A DNA stretch of 64,000 bases from Blastocatellia bacterium. Lineage in GTDB: Bacteria; Acidobacteriota; Blastocatellia; Pyrinomonadales; Pyrinomonadaceae. Of this stretch, positions 9,049-17,299 are shown piece after piece. Each line of letters starts with the position of its first letter. Within the stretch, counting starts at the first letter, position 1. The notes beneath the pieces were generated by a model. That model was not told where the DNA came from. It saw only the letters and a program-made list of their open reading frames with translations, and made no database searches. The position numbers and the translations under genes are program-made. The DNA lies in the NCBI GenBank assembly GCA_003168335.1, contig PMSM01000005.1:186001-250000 (forward strand). Reading direction: 5' to 3'.

Positions 9049-9915
9049 TCACGACTCACTCTCCAACAGTTCTCTGTCTATCTGTAATTCCTGCAAGCGT
9101 TCTTTGCTGACGCTCGGGTATTTCAAATTGAGCGACTTTAGTTTTGAGATGATGATGTCGGCGACCGCGGCGTGCGTGAACCATTTGTGATCGGCGGGAA
9201 TCACGTACCAGGGCGCCCACTTCGTGCTGGTGTGATTGAACACCTCTTCGAAGGCCTTGTGATAGTCATCCCAGTGGGCCCGCTCTTTCACGTCGCTCAA
9301 GGAAAACTTCCAGTTCTTTTCCGGAATGTCCAGACGCGCCAGGAAACGCCGGCGTTGCTCTTCCCGAGAGACGTTGAGAAAAAACTTGAGTAATTCGACG
9401 CCGTTACCGACCAGGTAGCGCTCGAAGTCGTTGATCTGTTTGAAGCGTTGTTCCCAGATATCTTTCTTCACTGTTTTGGGCGGCAACTTTTCCATGTTCA
9501 AAAACTCAGGATGGACACGCACCACCAGCAGCTCTTCATAATATGAGCGATTGAAAATGCCTATGCGCCCGCGTTCGGGGGCGGCCTTGTGATAACGCCA
9601 GAGATAATCGTGATCCAGTTCTTCAGCCGAAGGCTGCTTGAAAGAGAAAACCTGGGTGCCCTGCGGATTGATGCCGGACATCACGTGCTTGATCGTGCCG
9701 TCCTTGCCGGCGGCATCCAGCGCCTGAAAAATGATCAGTAAGGCGTAAGTGTCCTGAGCGTAGAGCACGTCCTGGTACTTGGCGAGACGGCCGGAATCCG
9801 TTTCCAACTTTTCCCGTGCTTCATTTTTGTTATGGAAGTTTCCCGTGTAGGCCGGATCAAAATCCTTCAGCCGAACCTTTTTTCCCGGCGGCACAATCAG
9901 CGCATCGTGTTTCAT
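9049..9915 (-). CDS. ppk2: PPK2 family polyphosphate kinase
   Basis: PPK2 enzymes move phosphate between polyphosphate and nucleotides. The 288-residue protein has the Walker A-like QALDAAGKDGTIKHV at about 64-78, a lid region rich in basic residues, and the Walker B-like GRIGIFNRSYYEELLVVRVH at about 116-135. Asn replaces the Asp found in some subgroups, which is usual in this clade. The N-terminus (MKHDALIVPPGKKVRLKDFD) and length fit the nucleotide phosphotransferase subgroup often annotated as polyphosphate:AMP/ADP phosphotransferase. The direction and nucleotide preference cannot be told from sequence. The start is ATG at 9915. The gene lies 39 bp downstream of the DUF5996 gene on the same strand. 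Confidence 0.95.
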   Translation of the reverse strand: MKHDALIVPPGKKVRLKDFDPAYTGNFHNKNEAREKLETDSGRLAKYQDVLYAQDTYALLIIFQALDAAGKDGTIKHVMSGINPQGTQVFSFKQPSAEELDHDYLWRYHKAAPERGRIGIFNRSYYEELLVVRVHPEFLNMEKLPPKTVKKDIWEQRFKQINDFERYLVGNGVELLKFFLNVSREEQRRRFLARLDIPEKNWKFSLSDVKERAHWDDYHKAFEEVFNHTSTKWAPWYVIPADHKWFTHAAVADIIISKLKSLNLKYPSVSKERLQELQIDRELLESES

Positions 9916-9954
9916 GGTTTAGTGTTCCCTGGCAAATAAGACAAAGTATATTAG

Positions 9955-10842
9955 CTACCGCTCCAACGCCTTCCGATCCCATTTCGCTAAATCAGCGCCG
10001 GCCTCGTATGTGCTCTGCAGAAAATCCATCAGCGCAGTTTCCGGTGAAGGGGATTGACGCACCGCATCATAGGGCAAAAGGAATTCTTTCATATCTTTGC
10101 TATAGAAAGCAGCGCGCGGTTCGATTAGTGATTCGGAAAGACCGGCGGGCTCGGGCGCGGTGTAGGAATAGAACGCGGCTTCCACGCCGTTGCCGCCGGG
10201 CCAGAATCCATGACTGATGCATTCGTGCGAGTAAGCCTCTGCCGTGACGGCGTCGGCGCCTTCGCGGGGCGGCGCCGGGCGGCCGCTGAAACGCGTGACC
10301 GCGTGATCGAAACTGCCCCACCAGAAATGCACCGGGCTGCACTTACCGATGAACCGCGCGCGAAACTCCTTGAACACTTCGTCGATGTTCACCAGCACGC
10401 GCCAGTATTGATTGGCGTACTCGGCGTCGTATGACGCGTGGGTTTCGTCTTCATCGAAGCGAATCGGATTTGGGACCTCGACGGGCATCGGCCAAATGTC
10501 GACGTCGATGTCCATGCCCTCCAGAGTGGCCATTACCCGTTCGTAGAAATCGGCGACCGGTTCCGGACGCAACTCGAGAATCTTGGTCGCGCCGTCGCTG
10601 CAATCGATCACTAATTTGTGATCGACAAAGTCGAACTCAATTTCAAAGACGCGATCCTGGTAAGGCATGGCCGAAGTTGTCAGGCCGCGCGCCGAAATGT
10701 AAAGCGTTGAGTTCCACCAATGGTTGACCAGAGGCGTCTGTGCCAGCCGGATCTTACCGACGATCTGCGTCCACATGTGCAGCGTGGCAAGAGTGTCTTG
10801 CCATTCTTCCAGGACCAGAGCGGGCCAGGGATTGTTCGTCAT
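9955..10842 (-). CDS. DUF5996 family protein
   Basis: This soluble 295-residue protein belongs to DUF5996, a family of unknown function. It is recognised by the opening WPALVLEEWQDTLATLHMWT, VNHWWNSTLYISARGLTTSA and EIEFDFVDHKLVI, a HFWWGSFDHAVTRFSGRPAP block, and the C-terminal tail PETALMDFLQSTYEAGADLA. The start is ATG 10842; a TTG at 10851 would add three residues. The start lies inside a 28-bp tandem duplication (10828-10855 and 10856-10883). A 3'-terminal fragment of a second family member lies 1.2 kb away at 8658-8759. PPK2 follows on the same strand, possibly cotranscribed. Confidence 0.88.
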   Translation of the reverse strand: MTNNPWPALVLEEWQDTLATLHMWTQIVGKIRLAQTPLVNHWWNSTLYISARGLTTSAMPYQDRVFEIEFDFVDHKLVIDCSDGATKILELRPEPVADFYERVMATLEGMDIDVDIWPMPVEVPNPIRFDEDETHASYDAEYANQYWRVLVNIDEVFKEFRARFIGKCSPVHFWWGSFDHAVTRFSGRPAPPREGADAVTAEAYSHECISHGFWPGGNGVEAAFYSYTAPEPAGLSESLIEPRAAFYSKDMKEFLLPYDAVRQSPSPETALMDFLQSTYEAGADLAKWDRKALER

Positions 10843-10883
10843 GCTTTGCAAACATAGGATCGTTGGTCATGATTTGCAAACAT
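10828..10883. repeat. 28-bp tandem duplication over the DUF5996 start
   Basis: Read on the minus strand, two consecutive 28-nt units each begin atgtttgcaaa(t/g)catga and differ at about five positions. The copy at 10828-10855 contains the true start codon. The copy at 10856-10883 carries a second, out-of-frame ATG in the leader, which could produce a competing short upstream ORF. Confidence 0.75.
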
Positions 10884-10934
10884 GTCGCGAAGATCCAGGG
10901 TTCAAACCGGTGCGGTTATGAGGCGTCGTTCAGC

Positions 10935-11148
10935 TGGGAGCGCGGACGTCTCGTCCGCACTGAGCGCGAAGCGCGAAAGATCATGTCACCAGAGTCAGCA
11001 TGTGGATCCTCCCCTCTCCCTGTTGGGAGAGGGGTTGGGGGCGAGGGACTGAGACGCGCCAGGCCCCCACTCCAACCCTCCCCATTGGGGGAGGGAGAAA
11101 GACCTTCGCGCCTGCAGCGCGGTGCGGACGAGACGTCCGCGCTCCCAG
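10935..11148. repeat. Long-armed inverted repeat element upstream of the aldehyde dehydrogenase
   Basis: The outer arms are ctgggagcgcggacgtctcg at 10934-10953 (extending to about 10960) and its reverse complement ending ccgcgctcccag at 11148. The interior holds a second pair of palindromic words (cctctccctgttgggagagg around 11015-11036, and a ccccattgggggaggg block around 11081-11098). The block is stop-free in at least one frame, so the ORF of the downstream gene can be read back through it. The real gene starts at 11277. Confidence 0.75.
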
Positions 11149-11276
11149 TATTAACTAGCCTCACAGCTCGAATGGAAGCACTACCTATTGACTACCTCCT
11201 TAGACTTTCCCGATCAGTCGGTGATAGATTCAAATCACTCTATAAAACCAAATTTAGATCAAGGAAGCGATTAACC

Positions 11277-12782
11277 ATGTCATCACCACAACCAACTCAA
11301 ACCACGCCGCGCCGTTACCAACTTTTCATTGACGGACAATTCGTTGACGCTGAGTCGGGCAAGACTTTCAAGACGCCGAATCCAGCGACGGGCGAGACCT
11401 TCGCTGAAGTTGCGGAAGCCGATCAGGCCGACGTTGATAAAGCCGTTGCTGCTGCGCGTAAAGCATTTGAAGGCAAATGGTCAAAGATCAGCGCACGCGA
11501 GCGTGGGCGAATGATCTACAAACTCTCGCAGTTGATCGAGGCCCACTCGGGTGAACTGGCAGAGTTGGAAACGACGGACAACGGCAAGCCGATTCGCGAG
11601 TCTACTTACATAGACCTGCCCGGTGTCGTCGAAAACTTTGAGTACTTCGCCGGCTGGTCTACGAAGATCGAAGGCGAGACGATTCCGGTTCCGGGGCAGA
11701 TGTTCAATTACACTTTGCGCGAGCCGGTCGGCGTTTGCGGCCAGATTATTCCGTGGAATTTTCCCTTGTTGATGGCGGCGTGGAAACTCGCGCCGGCACT
11801 CGCGGCGGGAAACACGATCGTGCTGAAGCCGGCGGAGCAAACTCCGGTAACGGCGCTCGAGTTGGCAAAGTTGATTCAGGAAGCAGGTTTCCCCGAAGGA
11901 GTCGTCAACATCATTCCCGGTTACGGCGAAACTGCGGGTGCGGCGCTCGCTGCGCACAAGGGCATCGACAAGATCGCGTTCACCGGCTCGACCGAAGTCG
12001 GCAAACTGATTGCGAAGGCCGCGGCCGAAAACCTGACGAAGGTCAGCCTGGAACTTGGCGGCAAAGCGCCAAACGTGATCTTCGCTGATGCGGACATGGA
12101 TCAAGCCGTCAGCGGCGCGATGATGGGAATCTTTTTCAACCAGGGCCAGGTGTGCTGTGCCGGCTCGCGGGTGTTTGTCGAAGAGTCGGTCAAGGAAGAA
12201 TTCCTCGGGAGATTCAAAGAGAAGGCCGACCAGATCAAAGTCGGCGATCCGATGAACAAAGAGACGCTGATGGGGCCGCAGGTTTCGCAGGAGCAACTGA
12301 ACCGGATTAAGAGTTACGTCAGCATTGCTCGTGATGAAGGCGCCACTGTCTTGACAGGCGGCGCGCAACCGAAACTTGAAGGCGCATTTCAGAATGGCTA
12401 CTTCTTTCAACCGACTATTTTCAGTGACGTCGAGAATTCGATGCGAGTGGCCCAGGAAGAAATTTTTGGACCAGTGTCGTGCGCGATTACTTTCAAGGAT
12501 GACGACGACCTGCTGCGCCAGGCCAACGACACCATGTATGGATTGTCCGCCGGCATCTGGACGCGCGACATTACGCGCGCGCATCGCTTCGCCAAAGCGG
12601 TGAAGGCCGGCGTCGTTTGGATCAATACCTACAACATGTTCAATGCTGCTTCGCCGTTTGGCGGGTACAAACAGTCAGGTTATGGACGCGAGATGGGCAA
12701 GCACGCGCTCGAACTTTATACCCAGGTGAAGAGCGTTTGGGTCGATCTCTCAGGCAAGCCGATTGGCTGGTTTGGGAAGTAA
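11277..12782 (+). CDS. NAD(P)-dependent aldehyde dehydrogenase
   Basis: The product is a 501-residue ALDH superfamily enzyme oxidising an aldehyde to a carboxylate. Motifs in order are: IIPWNFPLLMAAWKLAPALA (substrate and cofactor channel), FTGSTEVGKLI (NAD-binding loop), LELGGKAPNVIF (general-base Glu), FNQGQVCCAGSRVFVEE (catalytic Cys), EEIFGPV, and the C-terminal FGGYKQSGYGREMG. It resembles class 1/2 betaine or retinal-type ALDHs, and the substrate is unknown. The start is ATG 11277 with AAGGAAG about 9 nt upstream. The frame runs open to 10740 only because the upstream palindromic element lacks stops. A possible -10 (tataaa, about 11241) precedes it. Confidence 0.95.
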   Translation: MSSPQPTQTTPRRYQLFIDGQFVDAESGKTFKTPNPATGETFAEVAEADQADVDKAVAAARKAFEGKWSKISARERGRMIYKLSQLIEAHSGELAELETTDNGKPIRESTYIDLPGVVENFEYFAGWSTKIEGETIPVPGQMFNYTLREPVGVCGQIIPWNFPLLMAAWKLAPALAAGNTIVLKPAEQTPVTALELAKLIQEAGFPEGVVNIIPGYGETAGAALAAHKGIDKIAFTGSTEVGKLIAKAAAENLTKVSLELGGKAPNVIFADADMDQAVSGAMMGIFFNQGQVCCAGSRVFVEESVKEEFLGRFKEKADQIKVGDPMNKETLMGPQVSQEQLNRIKSYVSIARDEGATVLTGGAQPKLEGAFQNGYFFQPTIFSDVENSMRVAQEEIFGPVSCAITFKDDDDLLRQANDTMYGLSAGIWTRDITRAHRFAKAVKAGVVWINTYNMFNAASPFGGYKQSGYGREMGKHALELYTQVKSVWVDLSGKPIGWFGK

Positions 12783-13149
12783 ACTCGTTAGTGATCTTAA
12801 TTAGACAGCGAGTGATCAGGATGAAATCAGTGTCACCTCACGTGAAGCGTGGTCGGTTTGTCCGACGCTGAAAGTGTCAAAGTTAATAGCCGGGGGCAAA
12901 GCGCGAAGCGCGACGCCCCCGGATCACATTCCTCCCGAAATGCAACCCGACCCTGAAGGGGTCGCATAACCAAACATGCTAGGCGACCCTTACAGGGTCG
13001 GAATTCCTTAACGGTCCTGGACCGGGGGCGTTGCCCCCGGCTATTACATGTCACGCCTTCGGCGTGAAATCCCGCCTTCGGCGTGAAATCCCGCCTCTCA
13101 CTTTCCAATGACCGCTGGTAGTAATTCCCCTAACCTCAGCCAATTTCCT
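12783..13149. repeat. Palindromic repeat cluster
   Basis: This 367-bp gene-free spacer is a series of hairpins: ccgggggcaaagcg to cgcccccgg (12890-12922), cgaccctgaaggggtcg (12947-12963) and cgacccttacagggtcg (12984-13000). Then comes a composite of accgggggcgttgcccccgg, ctattacatg and tcacgccttcggcgtga (13021-13068), followed by a tandem partial copy of its last hairpin (13071-13093). The composite matches that at 8893-8940 in order and linker. No coding sequence is visible. Confidence 0.8.
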
Positions 13150-16100
13150 TCAGAAGATGAACCGCGCTTGCAGCTGGAACATCCGCGGCGGGTCGATGTT
13201 GGCAAACGCCGGGATTGCGTTCGTGGCCGTACCCACACCACTTACGAACGAACCAAAGTCCGTATTTGGCGTCGCCGTGTTGCCGTAGATCGTCTGCCCG
13301 CGGCCGAGCATATTGGCGTGATTGAAGATATTGAAGCCCTCCAACCTGAGCAGGACTGCCACGCGCTCTGACAGCTTGATGCGATTCTCAACGAAGATCG
13401 AAACATCCTGCGTCGGGGTGCCGCGGAACGCCGACTTACTGACGACCGCTCCGTTTATGACGGGTCGGTCGTTGTTCGCTCCATCGCCGTTGTTGTCGAC
13501 GCCGGTCGTGGCGTTGAACGGACGCGCCGACGCGAGCTGTGTCAGGGTGCCAACCGTGAAGTTGTATGGCAGACGGTAGCTGAACGTGATGACTACGCGA
13601 TGACGCTGATCGAGCACGCTCGGTCCGCGTTCGGTCTCGTCGAGCCGGGACATGATGCTCTCGTTCGGGTTGATGCCATTGCCGTCGGGTTCGGTGGTGT
13701 TAGTCGCCTTGGAAAACGTGTAGCTAAGCGCGGCGTACATCTTTGCATTGCCGCGGTAGCTGACCTGGGTTTGCAGGCCGTTGTAATCTGCAACGCCGAG
13801 GTTCATCAACACGTTGATCTGCCGAACGCCACTGGCGACCGGCAAAATCGGGCGGGTAAGATTAGCCGCAGCGACTGACCTGATGGGATCTGTGGGCGAT
13901 GTGCGGTTGTAAGCCGAAGGAGCGTTCAGATCGACTGTGCGAGCGAGGCCGGTCCAGTGCTGATGCACGTAGTCTGACCCGACAAAAAAGCCCTTCACGA
14001 ATTCGCGCTCGGCACCGATGGACATTACCTGGCTGCGTGGGTTCACGAACTTGTCAGGGTAAAACGGCAGCAGGTCGAAGTTCAGCCCGTATTTGGCGAA
14101 CTGGGCCTTGTAGAAATCACGCCGGCCCGCCTGAATAGTAATGTCGCGGGCAGGAATTTCCGCAGCTGGCAGCGTCCTCGGATCAACGTTAACTGGGAGG
14201 CACGATCCCATCAGGCACGTCGGAAAACCAATGGACGAGGCACCTGTCGGGTTGGCGGTGTACGTGCTCAATCCATCCAAGCCGTTCACCAGGTAGCTGG
14301 CCACCAAATTTGATTGAATCTGCGTGTAATACATACCGTAGCCGCCGCGGATGACCAGGCGCGAATCGCCCCCCGGATTCCAGGCGAAGCCGAGGCGTGG
14401 CGCGAAGTCATTCCTGGCGTCGGTCAAGGTCTGGCGATCATAACGCAGACCAAGATCGACCGTCAGGTTGCTGCGCAAGCGAATGTGGTCCTGCACAAAC
14501 CCGGCATTGAGCCACTGCTTCAGATTGTAGCTGCTGATCCCGAAGTCGATTGGCTGCGTGTAACTCTGCACGTCGGCCAGTGTTAATTGACCGAAGGGCA
14601 AAGTCGTCGTGTTCTTGAACGTGAATGTGCCGAGGATCGCCGTGCCGGGCTCGCTGCCCGTGCCGCCTGAGGTGTGATGCACCAGACTGGCACCGAACCG
14701 AACGTTGTGCTTGCCATGCGACCACGACAGCGTGTCCGAGAACTGGAACTGGTGACCAAAGAGGTTGGAGGCCCGCGACTGTCCTATCGTGAATGGCACG
14801 GTACCGCCGCGTGTATAGGTAGTTGATAGCGTCTGCGCTTCCCAAAGCGTGACCGGATCGCCATTCAGATAAGAAAATCGCGCCTCGTTGAGAAGATTTG
14901 GGTTGATGACCCAGGTGTGGTTGACCTGAGCCGTCCATGATCGCCGCGCGTAGCGCCGCGCAACGCTTGGTGCGCTCGTGCCGCTGACGGCGTCCTGAGG
15001 GTTGTCGTCGTCAAAGCGATCGACGTTCATTCGCACCATCAACGTCTGGTTCGATGTGAGCTTGTGGTCCAGCCGTCCGTCGAAAAGAAATTGGCGGTAG
15101 TGACCCGTGTAGGCGAGGTTGCCATCCGCCGGCAACACGAAGGCCGGCAGCGCGCTCGAGAGGAACGTCGTTCGATTCTGTCGCGTGTAGTCAGCCGTGA
15201 CAAAGAAGAACGTCTTGTCCTTCACGATCGGTCCGCCGATCGAGCCGGAGACCTGCGAGAGCGCATCCGGAATATCCACCGGGTTGATGGCGGCGAGCGT
15301 GGTGGGGGTGACGCAAGTCGGCACGGACGGCGGGCAGAAATTCCTGGTCGAGAACGTCTTTGCCTGCAGGCCACCGGGACGGCTCAGGAACAGTCCTTCA
15401 CCGTGGAGGGTGTTTGTGCCGGACTTGGTGACGATGTTCAGCGCGGGGCCCGCGGTCCAGCCGAACTCGGATGAAAACGCGTTCGAGAGCACCGTCATTT
15501 CCTGGATGGCGCCGAGCGGTATGGTAGCGATCATCGTCTGACGGCCCCATGCCTCATCGTTGTTCGCGCCGTCGAGTGTGGTGGTGGTCGTACGGCGTGA
15601 ACCCGCGCCGGTGACGAAGTACGTCTGGTTGACGAACAGATCCCCCGTGCCCTTCGCCTGCCGGAACGCCGAATTCAGGAGCGGTACTGTCGACGCCTTG
15701 CGGCCGAGAATTGGCGTCTCGTCGATTTGCGCGGTGTCGAGCCGGCGGCCGATCTGCGGGTCCGCGCGCACGCCTTCGGTGGTGCCGTAGACAGTGACTT
15801 CGCTCTGGCCGCCGCTGGCAACGAGTTTGACCTTCACAGTCGCGGTTTCACCGGCACGGAGCGCGAGATTGTTGACGTCCTCAGCGGTAAAACCGCTCAT
15901 GGTGACGGTGATCTTGTACTCGCCAGTCAGAGAGAGAGCCGCGATCGTCGCAGAGCCTTCGTCTCCGGAGACTGCCGCACGCGCGGCGCCGGTCGCGGTG
16001 TTCACCACCGAGACCTGCGCGCCCTTCACCACGGCACCGTTTTGATCGACTACAGTAACGATCATCGACGCTGTGTTCGGAGACTGCGCGGCGACCGGTA

Positions 16101-16164
16101 TTGCAATGAAGGCAAGAAGCACAATCAGAAGCAGAGGCAAGGGGAATCGATTCTTGGTTGTCAC
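13150..16164 (-). CDS. TonB-dependent receptor, Oar-like, with carboxypeptidase-regulatory N-terminal domain
   Basis: This 1004-residue outer-membrane protein starts with a signal peptide (VTTKNRFPLPLLLIVLLAFI then IPVAAQ). Next come an Ig-like carboxypeptidase-regulatory domain (ASMIVTVVDQNGAVVKGAQV then GEYKITVTMSGF), a plug domain and a long beta-barrel. A GKHNVRFGASL-type strand, repeated DLGLRYDRQT strands and the C-terminal aromatic ending MFQLQARFIF are typical of the Oar-like group expanded in Acidobacteriota. Such receptors are thought to import oligosaccharides or peptides. The start is GTG 16164 with GAGGTG 6-8 nt upstream, in preference to the longer ORF from 16305. The DUF1080-type gene upstream on the same strand hints at a carbohydrate substrate, but only weakly. 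Confidence 0.92.
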   Translation of the reverse strand: MTTKNRFPLPLLLIVLLAFIAIPVAAQSPNTASMIVTVVDQNGAVVKGAQVSVVNTATGAARAAVSGDEGSATIAALSLTGEYKITVTMSGFTAEDVNNLALRAGETATVKVKLVASGGQSEVTVYGTTEGVRADPQIGRRLDTAQIDETPILGRKASTVPLLNSAFRQAKGTGDLFVNQTYFVTGAGSRRTTTTTLDGANNDEAWGRQTMIATIPLGAIQEMTVLSNAFSSEFGWTAGPALNIVTKSGTNTLHGEGLFLSRPGGLQAKTFSTRNFCPPSVPTCVTPTTLAAINPVDIPDALSQVSGSIGGPIVKDKTFFFVTADYTRQNRTTFLSSALPAFVLPADGNLAYTGHYRQFLFDGRLDHKLTSNQTLMVRMNVDRFDDDNPQDAVSGTSAPSVARRYARRSWTAQVNHTWVINPNLLNEARFSYLNGDPVTLWEAQTLSTTYTRGGTVPFTIGQSRASNLFGHQFQFSDTLSWSHGKHNVRFGASLVHHTSGGTGSEPGTAILGTFTFKNTTTLPFGQLTLADVQSYTQPIDFGISSYNLKQWLNAGFVQDHIRLRSNLTVDLGLRYDRQTLTDARNDFAPRLGFAWNPGGDSRLVIRGGYGMYYTQIQSNLVASYLVNGLDGLSTYTANPTGASSIGFPTCLMGSCLPVNVDPRTLPAAEIPARDITIQAGRRDFYKAQFAKYGLNFDLLPFYPDKFVNPRSQVMSIGAEREFVKGFFVGSDYVHQHWTGLARTVDLNAPSAYNRTSPTDPIRSVAAANLTRPILPVASGVRQINVLMNLGVADYNGLQTQVSYRGNAKMYAALSYTFSKATNTTEPDGNGINPNESIMSRLDETERGPSVLDQRHRVVITFSYRLPYNFTVGTLTQLASARPFNATTGVDNNGDGANNDRPVINGAVVSKSAFRGTPTQDVSIFVENRIKLSERVAVLLRLEGFNIFNHANMLGRGQTIYGNTATPNTDFGSFVSGVGTATNAIPAFANIDPPRMFQLQARFIF

Positions 16165-16371
16165 TTTGAACACCTCGTCGTTTTTGAAGTAGCTCGCATC
16201 ATCGGTTCCAGCCCAGAGGCCGATCGGTCTGGGATTGGCGCGATAGATGATCGCTCGGGCCTTCCGAAACCATTGATAGTACGAGTGGGCGAGAGTTACT
16301 ACCAAGGCTCGTAATACAAGCGATCAATCCGAGCCGGGCGTTCACGGTGCGTTTGAATGTTTTAGTGAGTG

Positions 16372-16437
16372 TTTAGCGGCGGGCTACTGCCCGCCGCTTT
16401 TTCTGAGTAGCAAAAGGGCGGGCGGTAGCCCGCCTCT
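16372..16437. repeat. Inverted repeat, gcgggctactgcccgc family
   Basis: Two successive hairpins built on ggcgggctactgcccgcc and gggcgggcggtagcccgcc lie between the receptor and the DUF1080-type gene. The first is followed by gctttttctgag and so could also act as a terminator. The two halves are reverse-complement related, forming one larger imperfect palindrome. Confidence 0.65.
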
Positions 16438-16443
16438 AAACAT

Positions 16444-17189
16444 TTATCGAGCGGGAGTCACCGTGTAATCATCAAAGTAGCTGACGCTGTCCGTCTTTGA
16501 CCAGACTCCGACTTTCCCCGACACCGGTTCCGCCAGCGTGTAATCCAGCAAATGCTTTCCATTCAAAGACGCTTGCAGGTTCGTTCCATGAACTGAGATT
16601 TGCAGGGTCTGCCACTGGTTCCGGGCCAGCGGAACATTCTCTGCCCCACGCTTAACGAACTTGCGCACGCCCTTATTGAACGTCCAGAGCACGACGTTGT
16701 CTTCCATGCCGTTGAAGCGCACGGTGAGATAGTCGCCGTTGGGTTTTAAGTTGAACAGAATTCCGGCGCACTGATCGAGCTGACCAGCGACAATCTTGAA
16801 GCGAAGGCTGATTTCGCCGTCCTGAAAATCGGGGATGTCTTTCGCTACGGCATAGGGAAAGTACGCCCAGGCCTTCACGTTGTCGATGAACTCTTCGTTG
16901 CGCGAGCCATAAATCGCGCGAACCTCTCAGCCAGACTGCCCGCGGGCTGCCCGCGCAACCACGATCTTCCATCAACTCCGAGAACTCTCTTTCCACCCTC
17001 GTCGACAATGGTCCAGTTGCCGACAACGGCAAGAAATTTTGTGGGCTCGCGGCCAGCGCGTTCGCGCGATAAGTCGACCCGGATAGTTCCCGCCGAGGCC
17101 GCTCCGCCTTTGCTGATTCGTTGGGCGGTCGCGGGAATGGCAAGTGTGAGTACTAGAAGCAGTACAGTTGAGCATCCTCGAAAACGCAT
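16444..17189 (-). pseudogene. Frameshifted secreted DUF1080/GH16-like (3-keto-disaccharide hydrolase fold) gene
   Basis: Two overlapping frames together encode one protein of about 248 residues. The 5' part (from 17189) has a signal peptide (MRFRGCSTVLLLVLTLAIPATAQ) and LAVVGNWTIVDEGGKRVLGV. The 3' part (to 16444) has AIYGSRNEEFIDNVKAWAYF, ISLRFKIVAGQLDQCAGILF and a jelly-roll ending DSVSYFDDYTV. The frames join at about 16921-16929, where adding one base to the ctctc stretch restores SLAE(K)VRAIYGSRN. The fold matches the DUF1080 family of secreted beta-sandwich proteins linked to sugar metabolism. The single missing base is either a recent mutation or a sequencing error, since both halves are otherwise well preserved. 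Confidence 0.75.
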
Positions 17190-17224
17190 ATATATCTCCT
17201 GACTAAATTGATTCTTCCAACCTT

Positions 17225-17284
17225 TGTGGCACAGACTTCAGTCTGTGATTGCGACGTGAGAATCACAGACTAAAGTCTGTGGCA
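17225..17284. repeat. Inverted repeat, cacagacttcagtctgtg family
   Basis: Arms tgtggcacagacttcagtct (from 17225) and agactaaagtctgtggca (to 17284) form a long imperfect palindrome. Each arm contains its own small hairpin. It sits between the DUF1080-type gene and the ABC permease gene. Confidence 0.7.
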
Positions 17285-17299
17285 CTAAAGCACTTGCCG

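Noticed and set aside
10740-11276. N-terminal extension of the aldehyde dehydrogenase frame (179 codons)
   Set aside because: The frame is open only because it reads through the palindromic element and low-complexity spacer. ATG 11277 has a good ribosome-binding site and starts at the conserved ALDH N-terminus.
16921-16930. Programmed -1/+1 frameshifting in the DUF1080-type gene
   Set aside because: No slippery heptamer of the X-XXY-YYZ type or obvious downstream pseudoknot is present. A simple indel explains the data.
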